A stretch of DNA of 64,000 bases from assembly GCF_020731415.2 (NCBI RefSeq), contig NZ_CP088273.1, forward strand, positions 1,307,001 through 1,371,000. Direction: 5' to 3'. Shown piece by piece: positions 50,327 through 60,887 of this stretch. The notes under the pieces were generated by a model, which worked only from the letters and a program-made list of their open reading frames with translations, searched no databases and was not told the DNA's origin. A program made the position numbers and the translations under genes. How positions within the stretch are numbered: position 1 is the first letter of the stretch; each line of letters opens with the position of its first letter. Source of the DNA: Phyllobacterium sp. T1293. Its GTDB lineage: Bacteria > Pseudomonadota > Alphaproteobacteria > Rhizobiales > Rhizobiaceae.

Positions 50327-50344
50327 GCGCAGTCAAAACTCATG

Positions 50345-50371
50345 AAAAAGGCGCCAATTGGCGCCTTTTTT
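50345..50371. terminator. Bidirectional terminator between gltA and lpxB
   Basis: AAAAAGGCGCC-AATT-GGCGCCTTTTTT forms a perfect stem with T runs on both strands, 18 bases after gltA and 11 bases after the convergent lpxB. Confidence 0.93.
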
Positions 50372-50381
50372 GTATTCTCTA

Positions 50382-51560
50382 TCACGATTGGCGTTTGATG
50401 TATTCGAGCACTTTTTCAGCAGCAATATCGCCGGAAGGCCTGTCTGTTCGCATCAACTCAGCAATCTCGTCAAAACCGTCGAGTTGCAGCGAACGGGCGT
50501 AGCCAGGCCGCAGCAACTGCTCGATTTCCCGCGCGAGCGGACCGGGACGAACAAACTGGTTGAAATATTCCTGAACGACGCGCTTATCGGCAATGATATT
50601 GGGCAAGGCCGCACTCCAGATCTTGATGCGCGGCGCAATGAACATCCGCGCCAACCAGTCGGGCCTATAGGATAAAACCGTCGGGATGCGCGCCAATGCC
50701 AGCTCGAGCGATACGGTGCCCGAAGCTGCCAATGCGGCATCGGCTTGCGCGAAAGCTTTCAACCGTTCCGCTTCGCCCACCACAATGTTGGGCTGGACCT
50801 TCCAGTCCGCAGTCAATTGCCGCACGAGTTGTTCAACTTTGGGAAGCGTCGGCAAGGTCAGTGTGAAACGGTTTCCGCGGCTCGCCAGTAGTTCAATAGC
50901 TTCGCCGAAAGGTTTGGAAAGACTGGTAATTTCCGCCTTGCGCGACCCCGGAAGAACCACAAGATGATGTTCCTTCCTTTCGGAAAAATGAGCCTCGCGT
51001 GCGCGATTTTGCTCCGCGGCTGCCAGCAAGGGCGCATGCGTCACAAGACGGTGGCCGACATAGGTGGCTGGTGGTCCATCAAGGTCCTTCAGCGCCTGCA
51101 CTTCGAACGGCAAAATCGCCAGAACATGATCGATGTAGCCGCGCATGGCTTTGGCGCGTTCCGGCCGCCACGCCCAAACCGATGGGCTGATATAATTGAT
51201 AATCGGGATTGAGGGATCAGCAGCCCTCACCTTGCGCGCCACCCGGTGGGTAAAGTCAGGACTATCGATAATAACAAGACAATCGGGTTTTGCCGCAACG
51301 ATTGCACCAGCCACCTGCGATATGCGGCGGATGAGCTGCGGTAGTTTCGTGACGATTGCCGTCAACCCCACCAAAGCAATTTCATGCTGATCAAACAATG
51401 AGTTGAGACCAAGCGCCTGAAGATGTTCGCCGCCGACACCCGTTAGCGTCACGTCGGCGGGATATTGCCGCCGCAGGGCCTGAACCAGATCAGCACCAAG
51501 CAGATCGCCGGACTCTTCACCCGTAACGATGGCAAGGCGTAGCGGCTTGGACGTGGTCAT
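50382..51560 (-). CDS. lpxB: Lipid A disaccharide synthase
   Basis: A 392-residue GT19-family glycosyltransferase that joins UDP-2,3-diacylglucosamine and lipid X to the lipid A disaccharide. It has GEESGDLLGADL at the N terminus, IDSPDFTHRVARKV, YISPSVWAWRPERA, and LPGSRKAEI. It starts on the base where the lpxI stop ends. Last gene of the long lipid A/envelope run. Confidence 0.97.
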   Translation of the reverse strand: MTTSKPLRLAIVTGEESGDLLGADLVQALRRQYPADVTLTGVGGEHLQALGLNSLFDQHEIALVGLTAIVTKLPQLIRRISQVAGAIVAAKPDCLVIIDSPDFTHRVARKVRAADPSIPIINYISPSVWAWRPERAKAMRGYIDHVLAILPFEVQALKDLDGPPATYVGHRLVTHAPLLAAAEQNRAREAHFSERKEHHLVVLPGSRKAEITSLSKPFGEAIELLASRGNRFTLTLPTLPKVEQLVRQLTADWKVQPNIVVGEAERLKAFAQADAALAASGTVSLELALARIPTVLSYRPDWLARMFIAPRIKIWSAALPNIIADKRVVQEYFNQFVRPGPLAREIEQLLRPGYARSLQLDGFDEIAELMRTDRPSGDIAAEKVLEYIKRQS

Positions 51561-52450
51561 TATTCGGCCTCCTGCGCGAAGGTCTCGATAAAAATACCGG
51601 CTTCATTGGCTGCGGCAATTGTTTCGGAATAACCGAGGATCAACGTCCGCCGGGCTTCGATGGCAATGCCCTTCAAACCGGCTTTGACTGCGTTCTCAAC
51701 GGTGCTGATGCCAATGGCGGGCAAATCTGCGCGCACTTCCTGCTGCGGCTTGGCGCATTTGACCAGAACACCGCCCTTGCGGTTGATCCGTTTGGCGATA
51801 CGCAGTTCGGCCACCCGCTGCAACATGGCGTCAGTACCCTCCACGCCTTCAAGTGCCACCACACGCCCGCCAACGGCGATCGCCGCCTGCCCGATATCAA
51901 GTGAACCGATCATGATAGCCGCCTGACGGGCCGCCTGCATATCGGCAATGCTCGCGCTATCAGCTTTTTTGCGGGTGATCGTTCCGACATCCGGCGCAAG
52001 AATATCCGGAACAATTTCGTGGGCACCAACAACCCGGAAACCATAGGATTCGATGGTCGAAATCACCGCTTTGAGCAATCCGTCATCGCCAAGCCGGAAT
52101 GCGCGCATGAAACGATAGAGCGCGACGAGGTTGCCGTTACCGGGACGCAAGGCTGCCGCGAATTCCGGCCTATGGCGAACGCCACCGGCCAGCACCACAT
52201 TGGAAATGTCGGATGATTTCAGAATTTTCATCAAACCACCAAGCTCGACTATCGAAATCTCCGCATGTTTGCGTGCGTTGATTTCAGGCGAGGCTTCCCC
52301 TTTGATCGCTATGATAAGGGGATCAGCACCCTGCCTGTGCAAGCTTTCGGCTATTGCAATGGGAAGAAGCCCATTGCCGGCAACAATCGCTGTACGGCCT
52401 GTTATGGCCGCGGGCAATGCTGGATCGGTGGGTTTAGCTGTTGTCGTCAC
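51560..52450 (-). CDS. lpxI: UDP-2,3-diacylglucosamine diphosphatase LpxI
   Basis: A 296-residue enzyme of the DUF1009/LpxI family, which replaces LpxH in alphaproteobacteria and hydrolyses UDP-2,3-diacylglucosamine to lipid X. It shows AIVAGNGLLPIAIAESL, VLAGGVRHRPE, DGLLKAVISTIESYGFRVVG, and DVGTITRKKAD. The start is a GTG at 52450, overlapping the end of lpxA by 17 bases; lpxA and lpxB flank it, in pathway context. Confidence 0.95.
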   Translation of the reverse strand: MTTTAKPTDPALPAAITGRTAIVAGNGLLPIAIAESLHRQGADPLIIAIKGEASPEINARKHAEISIVELGGLMKILKSSDISNVVLAGGVRHRPEFAAALRPGNGNLVALYRFMRAFRLGDDGLLKAVISTIESYGFRVVGAHEIVPDILAPDVGTITRKKADSASIADMQAARQAAIMIGSLDIGQAAIAVGGRVVALEGVEGTDAMLQRVAELRIAKRINRKGGVLVKCAKPQQEVRADLPAIGISTVENAVKAGLKGIAIEARRTLILGYSETIAAANEAGIFIETFAQEAE

Positions 52451-53267
52451 TGTCGCTGGTCTCGATTCCGGAACCGAGGGGCGGCGTGCAGTAGTGACGT
52501 TTGGTATCAGCGAGAATAAAATCGATCAGATCGATAACCGCTGGCGACTGAGAAAACTCAAGCCGTACATCTTCCGCGCGTTTGTAAACCGGTTTGCTGC
52601 GGTCAAACAGCATACGCACCGCGTGACGAAGATTGTGGATCTCCGGGCGCGCCATTCCCGAGCGTTTCATGCCAACAATATTCAGACCGGCAAGATAGGC
52701 GTGATTGCCGATAGCCATGCCATAGGGCACCACGTCCTTGGCAACGGCCGCAAGGCCGCCAATGAAAGCATGATGACCAACACGCACAAACTGATGCAGT
52801 GCCGCCCCACCGCCGATAATGACATTATTACCAACCGTGACATGACCGCCGATCATCACATTGTTGGAAAAGGTCACATTATCGCCAATGTCGCAATCAT
52901 GCGCCACATGCGAATAGGCCAAAAACATGCAATTATTGCCGACGGTCGTATATCCACGGCTGCTATCCGTACCGCGATGCATGGTGACACCTTCGCGAAT
53001 GGTGCAGTTCCTGCCGATGGTGAGCGTGGTATGTCCGCCCTTATGCTTGGTGTTCTGTGGTTCGCCGCCCAAAATTGCGTTTGGATAGACTTTGGAACCA
53101 TCGCCAAGCGTCGTCGCGCCCATAATGACCGCATGGCTTAATATGCTGACATCGTTGCCGATAACAGCTTCCGCGCCAATATGGCAGAATGGACCGATAT
53201 TTACCCTGTCGCCAATCTTTGCGCCCGCTTCAATAATGGAAGTGGGATGAATGCTGGAATTGGACAT
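52434..53267 (-). CDS. lpxA: UDP-N-acetylglucosamine O-acyltransferase
   Basis: A 277-residue left-handed beta-helix enzyme that starts lipid A synthesis by putting a 3-hydroxyacyl chain on UDP-GlcNAc. Hexapeptide repeats run from IHPTSIIEAGAKIGD to about 190; the catalytic His lies in the AYSHVAHDCDIGD segment. A helical C-terminal bundle follows. The ATG at 53267 shares one base with the fabZ stop (TGATG); a TTG just before is less likely. Confidence 0.97.
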   Translation of the reverse strand: MSNSSIHPTSIIEAGAKIGDRVNIGPFCHIGAEAVIGNDVSILSHAVIMGATTLGDGSKVYPNAILGGEPQNTKHKGGHTTLTIGRNCTIREGVTMHRGTDSSRGYTTVGNNCMFLAYSHVAHDCDIGDNVTFSNNVMIGGHVTVGNNVIIGGGAALHQFVRVGHHAFIGGLAAVAKDVVPYGMAIGNHAYLAGLNIVGMKRSGMARPEIHNLRHAVRMLFDRSKPVYKRAEDVRLEFSQSPAVIDLIDFILADTKRHYCTPPLGSGIETSDSDDNS

Positions 53268-53752
53268 CAAGCGCCGGTCTCGTCGTCATCGGGGAAGCTG
53301 ACCATGGCTGCAACTTCGGCCTCTGCAACCTTGACGCCATCAACTTCAGCCACACAGCTGTATTTGTGGATATTGCCGCGCTGCTTGACCTTGGTCACGC
53401 GCAGCTTGAGCTGATCGCCGGGAACAACAGGCTTGCGGAACTTGGCGCCATCAATGGTCATGAAGAAGACCTTGCCGGGCTTACCGCTGCCATTATGAAA
53501 CAACACGATTGCGCCAGCAGTCTGGGCCATAGCTTCAATGATCAGAACACCGGGCATGATTGGCAATTCGGGAAAATGTCCGGCGAAATGCGGCTCATTG
53601 ATGCTGACATTCTTGATGCCCGTTGCTGACTCATCGCGATCAATATCAACAATGCGATCAATCAACAGAAAGGGATAGCGATGCGGCAGGTTTGCCAGAA
53701 GCTTCTGGATGTCCGCGACGCCAAGAGTGCTCGCCTGTACATTTTCATTCAT
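53267..53752 (-). CDS. fabZ: 3-hydroxyacyl-ACP dehydratase FabZ
   Basis: A 161-residue hot-dog-fold enzyme of fatty acid elongation. The catalytic His is in [19 protein letters not shown] and the Glu in IEAMAQTAG. The ATG at 53752 ([11 protein letters not shown]) gives normal length; it overlaps lpxD by 8 bases. It links acyl supply to LpxA and LpxD in the same operon. Confidence 0.97.
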   Translation of the reverse strand: MNENVQASTLGVADIQKLLANLPHRYPFLLIDRIVDIDRDESATGIKNVSINEPHFAGHFPELPIMPGVLIIEAMAQTAGAIVLFHNGSGKPGKVFFMTIDGAKFRKPVVPGDQLKLRVTKVKQRGNIHKYSCVAEVDGVKVAEAEVAAMVSFPDDDETGA

Positions 53753-54803
53753 CTGAACTGCTCTCCTTCTTGGTTCGGGACATCGCGCGAACACTCGCAA
53801 TCTCGCGGAACCATTGCTTGAACGGCTGGGCGGGCGCACCGGCCCACCGCTCGCCGTCCGGAATATCATTCATAACGCCGCTTGCAGCAGCGATTTCAAC
53901 GCGTGAACCGATGTTGACGTGATCCTTGATACCGACACTGCCGCCGAGCATTGTCATATCACCGAGCACGACACTGCCGGAAATGCCACATTGCGCAGCA
54001 ATCACGCAATGGCGTCCAATACGAACATTGTGGGCAATTTGCACGAGATTGTCGATTTTCGTGCCTTCACCGATAACCGTATCCGCCAAAGCGCCGCGAT
54101 CAACCGTGGTGTTGGCACCAATCTCGACATTGTCCTGAATAATAACGCGGCCAAGCTGGGGCATTTTTTCGAGCCCGGCCTTGCCTGAAACATAACCAAA
54201 ACCATCTTGTCCAATGCGCACGCCCGGATGCAGCAGCACACGATTGCCCAGAAAGGCATATTGAACCGAGCAGCTCGGCGCGATGTAGCAATCACGGCCG
54301 ACCTTACAGCCATTGCCAATCACCACATTGGCGGCAATGACCGTCCCTGAACCGATTGCCACGCCTTTGCCAATGATAACGCCGGGTTCGATGGTAACAC
54401 CCGCCTCGATTTCAGCGGTCGGATCAATGATCGCATGGGGCGAAACGCCAGTCTCGTCGCCACTCCAAAGATGCGCATTTACCGCCCTTGGATAGAGCGC
54501 GCGGCCAATGGCAGCAAAATCCTGTTGCGGATGGCGGGTAACGATAATGGCAACATTTTTTGGGATGCTTGGCTTGACTTCGTCGGTGCAGAGAACGCCT
54601 GCGGCCTTCAAACCTTCGAGGTTTTGCGCATTCTTCTTGCCATCGATAAAGACAAGGGCATCTGGTCCTGCATCTGCGAGAGAAGCAAGACGTGTCACCG
54701 GGCGGTTAGCCAGAGAACTGTCCACAAGAACGCCATTGGCCAGATCGGCGATCTGACCAACAGTCACGTTCAATAGTGGCTCATAAAAGATCGGATCGGC
54801 CAT
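53745..54803 (-). CDS. lpxD: UDP-3-O-acylglucosamine N-acyltransferase
   Basis: A 352-residue enzyme that adds the second acyl chain in lipid A synthesis. An N-terminal uridine-binding domain (1-105) precedes many hexapeptide repeats; the catalytic His is in [14 protein letters not shown] short C-terminal helix follows. It starts 53 bases after bamA. Confidence 0.97.
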   Translation of the reverse strand: MADPIFYEPLLNVTVGQIADLANGVLVDSSLANRPVTRLASLADAGPDALVFIDGKKNAQNLEGLKAAGVLCTDEVKPSIPKNVAIIVTRHPQQDFAAIGRALYPRAVNAHLWSGDETGVSPHAIIDPTAEIEAGVTIEPGVIIGKGVAIGSGTVIAANVVIGNGCKVGRDCYIAPSCSVQYAFLGNRVLLHPGVRIGQDGFGYVSGKAGLEKMPQLGRVIIQDNVEIGANTTVDRGALADTVIGEGTKIDNLVQIAHNVRIGRHCVIAAQCGISGSVVLGDMTMLGGSVGIKDHVNIGSRVEIAAASGVMNDIPDGERWAGAPAQPFKQWFREIASVRAMSRTKKESSSDE

Positions 54804-54856
54804 CGACTAACTTTCTCCCCCGGGGAAGTATGCTCCCCCGGGAGGTCAGCAATCTA

Positions 54857-57241
54857 TCAGAATTTGCTCGACATGCCGAAGTTGAAGTTCTGCACCTGAT
54901 CGCCGTCCACTTTCTTGACTGGGAAAGCGTAGTCGAAGCGCAGCGGTCCGAACGGCGATGCCCACATGATACTTACACCCGCAGAAGCACGCCATTCCAT
55001 ACCGTCGTCAGCTACATAGCGCTGACCCTTGTTATTCTTGAGCTCATTGCCATACAGTGTCGCAGCGTCGGCGAACAGAGCACCACGAATACCAAGGCTC
55101 TCAGGAACGATCGGCAATGGAAACTGAGTTTCCACACTCGCATTGAAATACGTTGTGCCACCGAGGAAACTACCCTCACTATCCTTAACGCTGCTATCCC
55201 GTGGACCAATACCGGCATATTTGAAGCCGCGGATCATGTCCTGATTGTTCTTGAACAAGTCAAACACGCGCAGATCATCGCCAAATCCTTCAATGTGACC
55301 GGCGCCTACACCAACCAGACCGACAATATCCATTTCCTGGGAAAGCGTCTTGTAATAGCTACCCTTGAACGTTGTCTTCAGGAAGTTCGCGTCACCGCCA
55401 ACACCAGCATATTCCTGATTAAACTTGGCATAGATACCGTCATGCGGATTTTTACGATCGTCAATCGTATCATAGACCAATGACCAGCTAACCGATGATT
55501 TGATCCAAGCGCCGTGATCGGCCGCATCGGCAAAAGCCTGCGAAATCTCGTTCAGATTAACCGAACCATCAGGATTGCGCGCATCGCTATCAATCTCATA
55601 TTTTTCCTGCGAAAGGTTGTACGCAACACCAGCAGTCAAAGTTTCAGTGATTGGCAAGCCAAAGCGGATCGTACCACCGGTCAAATCGGTTTCATACTTG
55701 TTGTTAACGCCAGACTGACGCTTGAACAGATCAAAACCAGCAGAAATACGCTGACCGAGGAAATAAGGTTCGGTGAAGGACAGCGAATAGGTACGGTTGT
55801 TGTTCAGACCGCCACCGGCGCCGATACGAATATACTGACCACGACCAAGGAAGTTACGCTCGGTGATCGAGCCTTCAACTGTCGGTCCGGGGCTTTCACC
55901 ACCGGTCGTATAACCACCACCGATGGAGAATTCACCCGTTGATTTCTCAACCACATCCACAACGAGCACGACCTGATCAGGCTGCGAGCCCGGAGCAGTC
56001 GAGATGTTGACCGTCTGGAAGAATTCAAGGTTTTCCAGACGCTTCTTGGCGCGCTGGATCAGAACCTGATTGAACGCATCGCCTTCGCTCACATCGAATT
56101 CACGACGGATAACGTAGTCGCGCGTCTTCTCGTTGCCGCGGATTTCGATACGCTCGAGATAGGCGCGCGGCCCCTGATCGATGTTATAGACAACCGAAAT
56201 CGTGTGGTTTTCGAAGTTGCGATCGCCGCGCGGCTCGACCTTGGCAAAGGCATAACCCTGACCGGCAACCTTTTCCGACAGCTTGATGATCGAATCTTCA
56301 ACTTCCTTGGCGTTGTATGTATCGCCTTCGGATGTCTGCACGAGACCATTCAGTTTGGATGTATCAACACCTTCAACCGAACTCTGGATTTCGACGCCGC
56401 CAAACTTGTACTTCTCACCTTCTTCAACCGTGACGGTGATCGTGTACTCATTGGTCGCTGCATCAAGATTGGCAGTCGACGAGACAACGCGGAAATCCGC
56501 ATAACCACGATTGTAATAGAACCGACGCAGTGATTCTTCGTCAGCGCGCATGCGGTCTTCACTGTACACGTCATTGCGTGTCAGCCAGGACAGTGGGTTG
56601 GAGCGCTTTGTCGAGATAACGTCGCGCAGACGGCGTTCACCAAAAGCCTGATTACCGACAAACACGATATTGGCGATCTTGGTGCGGTCGCCTTCATTGA
56701 TTTCGTAAACAACGTTGACGCGGCCCTGACCCAGATCCATCAGGCGCGAACTAACCGTAGCATCACTGCGACCGACATTGCGGTAAGCGGCGCGGACGGC
56801 CTCTGTGTCGGCATCAAGTGTCGCCTGGTTGAATGCATCGCGCGACTTCAACTGAACGGCGCCTGCAAGCTGCGCGTCCTTGATCTTCTTGTTGCCCCGG
56901 AAAATGACCTGATTGACCACCTGATGCTCGGAGACGGTGACGACAAGCGCACCGCCAGCCTGCGTAATGCGGACATCGCCGAACAGGCCCGTTGCGAACA
57001 GGCGCTTGGTAGCAGCATCAATATCATTGTTGGAGAAAGGCTTGCCTGGCGTAATGCCGAGATTGTCCTTGACTGTCTGGGCATCAACACGGGTATTCCC
57101 GCGCACTTCAATGCGGCTGACTGTTGCTGCATGGGCTACTGTAATCCCCGCAACCGTGGTGACGATTGCTCCCGAACTTACAAGAGCCGCTGAAATGGCG
57201 AGCGCCGACGCTGCACCAACGAATTTTGAACTTGCCGCCAT
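54857..57241 (-). CDS. bamA: Outer-membrane protein assembly factor BamA
   Basis: A 794-residue Omp85 protein that inserts beta-barrel proteins. A signal peptide (cut near AHAATVSRIEV) is followed by five POTRA domains (about 40-440; each with the pattern of IEVRGNTRVDA, IIFRGNKKI, IVFVGNQAF, etc.) and a 16-strand barrel with the conserved FxxGxGxxxG/IRGF-like motif in MIRGFKYAGIGPRD. The last residue is Phe (GMSSKF), the usual barrel signal. The 53-base gap to lpxD contains a GC-rich hairpin (54815-54845). Confidence 0.97.
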   Translation of the reverse strand: MAASSKFVGAASALAISAALVSSGAIVTTVAGITVAHAATVSRIEVRGNTRVDAQTVKDNLGITPGKPFSNNDIDAATKRLFATGLFGDVRITQAGGALVVTVSEHQVVNQVIFRGNKKIKDAQLAGAVQLKSRDAFNQATLDADTEAVRAAYRNVGRSDATVSSRLMDLGQGRVNVVYEINEGDRTKIANIVFVGNQAFGERRLRDVISTKRSNPLSWLTRNDVYSEDRMRADEESLRRFYYNRGYADFRVVSSTANLDAATNEYTITVTVEEGEKYKFGGVEIQSSVEGVDTSKLNGLVQTSEGDTYNAKEVEDSIIKLSEKVAGQGYAFAKVEPRGDRNFENHTISVVYNIDQGPRAYLERIEIRGNEKTRDYVIRREFDVSEGDAFNQVLIQRAKKRLENLEFFQTVNISTAPGSQPDQVVLVVDVVEKSTGEFSIGGGYTTGGESPGPTVEGSITERNFLGRGQYIRIGAGGGLNNNRTYSLSFTEPYFLGQRISAGFDLFKRQSGVNNKYETDLTGGTIRFGLPITETLTAGVAYNLSQEKYEIDSDARNPDGSVNLNEISQAFADAADHGAWIKSSVSWSLVYDTIDDRKNPHDGIYAKFNQEYAGVGGDANFLKTTFKGSYYKTLSQEMDIVGLVGVGAGHIEGFGDDLRVFDLFKNNQDMIRGFKYAGIGPRDSSVKDSEGSFLGGTTYFNASVETQFPLPIVPESLGIRGALFADAATLYGNELKNNKGQRYVADDGMEWRASAGVSIMWASPFGPLRFDYAFPVKKVDGDQVQNFNFGMSSKF

Positions 57242-57373
57242 AGGCCTACTAAACCTTTGTTTCTCGTTGTCCCCGGGCGAGATCCCGGACTAAGCACTTA
57301 CTCGCACACCGTCATAGCCGGTTTTTACATACACGCAAGGCTTACGGTTAAAATCTATTTACTTCACACGAAA

Positions 57374-57393
57374 GCGTGGCATCCATGCCACGC
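57374..57393 (-). terminator. Hairpin between rseP and bamA
   Basis: GCGTGGCAT-CC-ATGCCACGC is a 9-base-pair perfect stem, 77 bases after the rseP stop. On the minus strand a short TTTCGT follows, so termination is uncertain; it may only attenuate read-through into bamA. Confidence 0.45.
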
Positions 57394-57470
57394 CATTCAC
57401 AGCTTATAGTAAACAGATCATAACGCTTTTCCAGCCCATGCCTGTAATTTTCACTAATGTTTAATTTTCG

Positions 57471-58610
57471 TCACCGACAGGCGAAAAGATCATTAAACAC
57501 AACAAATCCCATAAATCCGAGCACCAATAGGAAGCCCACCCGGAAAAAAATCTCCTGAACAGCCGGTTTTACCGGTCTGCGGATGACTGCTTCGACGGCA
57601 TAAAAGATCAAATGTCCCCCATCGAGCGGTGGCAAAGGGAAAAGATTGAGCAAACCAATGCCGATTGACAGCATTGCGGTCAGCTGAATCAGCCAATCGA
57701 CCCCCTGACTGGCCGCCTGCCCCGCCATTGTGGCAATCTTGACTGGTCCACCCAGCTGGCATTTGTCCTCGCGTCCGGCAAAGAAGCGGCTGAAGAACTG
57801 GCCAGTGCGGGCAATAATGAAACCGCTCTCACGCACGGCCTGACCGACTGATTCGATTGGGTTATAGGTAATGCGGCGGAAATTGCCGAGTTCCTGATTG
57901 TTCACGACACCGATAACGGCAACTTTTACCGTGTTGCCCAAGGCGTCCTTTTGTTCTGCAAGTTCCGGTGTTGCGGTCAGGTTCACTTCCTGCCCGTTGC
58001 GTTCCACAACAAATTTCAGAGAATCGCCTGCCCGTGCAGAAACATGGCGCTGTACGTCGGCAAAAGTTTGAACCTTGTCGCCATCGACACTGATAAAGCG
58101 ATCGCCGGGCTGAAATCCCGCCACGGCAGCGGGGCCACCCGGACGCACTTCAGCGACCATGGGATCGGCAACCATGCGACCATAGAGAGCAAAAAAGACG
58201 GAAAAGATTGCAACGGTGAGGAGAATATTGAATGCAGGTCCGGCAAAGACGGTTGCTGCGCGCTTCCAGACCGGTTGGGTATGGAAGGCAACAGCCCGCT
58301 CTTCGGCACTCATGTTTTGGGTCGCAGCAACCGGTGAGCTTGCAACGCTCTCGTCACCGGCAAACTTGACATAACCGCCCAAAGGAATCGCCGACAGTTT
58401 CCAGCGCGTACCGCTGCGGTCATTGAAGCCGAACAGTTCCGGGCCAAAACCGATGGAAAACGCCTGAACGCCGATGCCGCACCAGCGCCCGACGAGGTAG
58501 TGTCCCATCTCGTGAACGAAGACCACAACCGTTAGTACAATCAGAAAGGGTAAAATCGTACCAATAAGCAAACTGTGCGTGCCGAAAAGATAGCTCAGCG
58601 TATCCGTCAA
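57471..58610 (-). CDS. rseP: Site-2 zinc metalloprotease RseP
   Basis: A 379-residue intramembrane protease. The zinc site is HEMGH in the first helix and the third metal ligand is in NLFPLPPLDGGH near the C terminus; one PDZ domain (about 145-215, VRPGGPAAVAGFQPGDRFIS) lies between. It releases membrane-bound regulators such as anti-sigma factors. The best start is a TTG at 58610 with AGGA 7 bases before; no ATG lies near. Confidence 0.95.
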   Translation of the reverse strand: MTDTLSYLFGTHSLLIGTILPFLIVLTVVVFVHEMGHYLVGRWCGIGVQAFSIGFGPELFGFNDRSGTRWKLSAIPLGGYVKFAGDESVASSPVAATQNMSAEERAVAFHTQPVWKRAATVFAGPAFNILLTVAIFSVFFALYGRMVADPMVAEVRPGGPAAVAGFQPGDRFISVDGDKVQTFADVQRHVSARAGDSLKFVVERNGQEVNLTATPELAEQKDALGNTVKVAVIGVVNNQELGNFRRITYNPIESVGQAVRESGFIIARTGQFFSRFFAGREDKCQLGGPVKIATMAGQAASQGVDWLIQLTAMLSIGIGLLNLFPLPPLDGGHLIFYAVEAVIRRPVKPAVQEIFFRVGFLLVLGFMGFVVFNDLFACR

Positions 58611-58663
58611 AATGTCCTCCGGGCCTTGCCCAACCCCTCAAAGGGATCGCCGGGTTTGGCCTG

Positions 58664-59515
58664 CTAGAAAAGAATATCGTAAGGCGTTTCCGGTTTCACC
58701 AGAATTGCCCCGATGAGGTACAGCAATGCCGCAGCCGCCACAAGTCCATCCACCCGGTCCATCACGCCACCGTGACCGGGAATCATCTGGCCCGAATCCT
58801 TCACACCAAATTTGCGTTTGACCCATGATTCGCCGAGATCACCGATTTGAGCTGTTACCGACAGCACAAAGGCGATGAGTGGAATGGGAACACCGCCAGC
58901 CGGTGTTATGAATGCCGCGCAAGCCACGCCAGCTGCAATACCGGCTGCAGCGCCGCCAATGGCCCCTGCCCAGGTCTTGTTGGGTGAAAAGCGCGGCGCA
59001 AGCTTTGGGCCACCAAGCGCGCGCCCGTTGAAATAGGCGAAAATGTCAGTTGACCAGACAACGGCAAAGAGGAACAGAATGGCCGCAAACCCATCGCCCG
59101 TGTCGCCGCGCACGAAGGTCAGAGCTATGGATGGAAATCCCGCATAGAGCAGTCCTGTGGCCGGCCAGATGCCGGATTGCCTGCCACCAAGGATAGCCAC
59201 CAGAGCCGATCCGGCCAGCAAAACAGCGATGATCAGCAAACCGTTATGCGACAGCATCAACATGCCCAACACGATGATGAGGCAGGCCCAGGAAACGCTA
59301 CGGGTCAGGACGTTTGAACGGGGTTCCGTAATGGCATGCCATTCATAAAGAACGCCGAGCCCGATAGCGCAGGCCATCAGCGTGAACGGTAAGCCGCCAA
59401 CCCATGTCAGCGCCACGGCAATCGCGATCAGAATAATCGCACTGAATATGCGTTTGTATAAATTGGAAAAACGGCCGGGGCCCTTATCCGGTGCAGATGC
59501 CCCTGAAGCCGTCAC
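58664..59515 (-). CDS. cdsA: Phosphatidate cytidylyltransferase
   Basis: A 283-residue inner-membrane enzyme that makes CDP-diacylglycerol, the precursor of all phospholipids. It has about seven helices and the signature near the C terminus with SxxxRxxxxKDxxxxxPGHGGxxDRxD, here [20 protein letters not shown](VMDRVD). The GTG at 59515 overlaps the uppS stop (GTGA). Confidence 0.95.
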   Translation of the reverse strand: MTASGASAPDKGPGRFSNLYKRIFSAIILIAIAVALTWVGGLPFTLMACAIGLGVLYEWHAITEPRSNVLTRSVSWACLIIVLGMLMLSHNGLLIIAVLLAGSALVAILGGRQSGIWPATGLLYAGFPSIALTFVRGDTGDGFAAILFLFAVVWSTDIFAYFNGRALGGPKLAPRFSPNKTWAGAIGGAAAGIAAGVACAAFITPAGGVPIPLIAFVLSVTAQIGDLGESWVKRKFGVKDSGQMIPGHGGVMDRVDGLVAAAALLYLIGAILVKPETPYDILF

Positions 59516-60231
59516 AGGGCGATTTCCTGCTGATTGACACCGCCAAAGCGCCGTTCGCGCATATGAAATGTCTCAATCGCCTCGGCCAGATGCGTCGAGC
59601 GGAAATCCGGCCAGTAGCACGGCAGGAACATGAATTCCGAATAAGCAGCCTGCCACAGCAGGAAATTGGAAAGGCGCATCTCACCGCTGGTGCGGATGAT
59701 CAGGTCAGGATCAGGAATATCCGATGTATCCAGTCGCGCCGAAATGGCTTCAGCGGTCACATCCGCCTGCGCCAAAGCGCCAGAGGCAACTTCAGCGACG
59801 ATTTTCTGCACTGCCCGGGTGATTTCGTTGCGTGAACCGTAATTAAAGGCAATGACAAGGGTCAGCGCAGTATTCTTCTCGGTCAGGGTCTCGGCTTCAC
59901 CAAGCAGACCGCGAATATCCTTGGCCAAGCCTTCGCGCTCGCCAATGACGCGCACACGCACATTTTCGCGGTGAAGATCAGCCAGATCGCGCCGGATGAA
60001 CAGTTTGAGTAATCCCATCAGATCAGAGACTTCAGAACGCGGGCGCGACCAGTTTTCCGATGAGAATGCAAACAGGGTCAGAAACGGAATGCCCATTTTT
60101 CCGGCAGCGCGAATGGTTTCACGCAAAGCCTCCACGCCAGCCTTGTGTCCGGCAGCGCGCGGCAGGCCACGAGCCTTTGCCCAACGGCCATTTCCATCCA
60201 TGATGATGGCAATGTGGCTCGGATTGGACAT
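59512..60231 (-). CDS. uppS: Undecaprenyl diphosphate synthase
   Basis: A 239-residue cis-prenyltransferase that makes the C55 lipid carrier for peptidoglycan and LPS. The catalytic Asp is in [10 protein letters not shown]; further motifs are [11 protein letters not shown] and the C-terminal [20 protein letters not shown]. The ATG 60231 has GGGAGG 9 bases before; a TTG at 60240 is an alternative. Confidence 0.97.
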   Translation of the reverse strand: MSNPSHIAIIMDGNGRWAKARGLPRAAGHKAGVEALRETIRAAGKMGIPFLTLFAFSSENWSRPRSEVSDLMGLLKLFIRRDLADLHRENVRVRVIGEREGLAKDIRGLLGEAETLTEKNTALTLVIAFNYGSRNEITRAVQKIVAEVASGALAQADVTAEAISARLDTSDIPDPDLIIRTSGEMRLSNFLLWQAAYSEFMFLPCYWPDFRSTHLAEAIETFHMRERRFGGVNQQEIAL

Positions 60232-60270
60232 GGCACTCAACCTCCCGTGGTATTAAAGGACGAAAGCGAA

Positions 60271-60831
60271 CTAAACCTGCATGATTTCCGCTTGCTTGAC
60301 CGCAACGACCTTGTCCATTTCGATGATCGTTTCATCTGTCAGTTTTTGTACCTTGTCGGAAAGGACCCGGTTGTCGTCCTGACTGATGGCACCGTCCTTT
60401 TCGAGCTTTTTCAACTCGTCCATACCGTCCCGGCGAACATGGCGGGCGGCCACTTTTGCCTGTTCGACATATTGATGAGCAATCTTCACCAGTTCCTTGC
60501 GGCGCTGTTCATTAAGCTCCGGCAATGGGATACGCAGATTATTGCCATCAGTGATTGGGTTGAGACCAAGGCCAGACTCGCGAATTGCGCGCTCGACCTT
60601 GCCGACCATCGACTTGTCCCAAACCGATACGGCGAGCATACGGGACTCTGGAACTGTAATATTGGCAACCTGATTGAGTGGCATGTTTGAGCCATAGGCT
60701 TCAACCACAATCGGCTCCAGCAGGCTCGGCGATGCGCGCCCGGTGCGCAGACCATTAAGGTCATGTTTCAATGCCTGCACAGCACCATCCATACGGCGCT
60801 TCAGATCATTCAAATCGAGTGCATCACTCAT
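60271..60831 (-). CDS. frr: Ribosome recycling factor
   Basis: A 186-residue L-shaped factor that, with EF-G, splits ribosomes after termination. It shows the conserved [30 protein letters not shown], and the C-terminal helix ([20 protein letters not shown]). It is 39 bases before uppS and 56 bases after pyrH. Confidence 0.97.
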   Translation of the reverse strand: MSDALDLNDLKRRMDGAVQALKHDLNGLRTGRASPSLLEPIVVEAYGSNMPLNQVANITVPESRMLAVSVWDKSMVGKVERAIRESGLGLNPITDGNNLRIPLPELNEQRRKELVKIAHQYVEQAKVAARHVRRDGMDELKKLEKDGAISQDDNRVLSDKVQKLTDETIIEMDKVVAVKQAEIMQV

Positions 60832-60887
60832 GTTTACTGCTCCTATATTCTTTCCGGTATTCCGGTCAGCCCCAGCGAGATCGACAA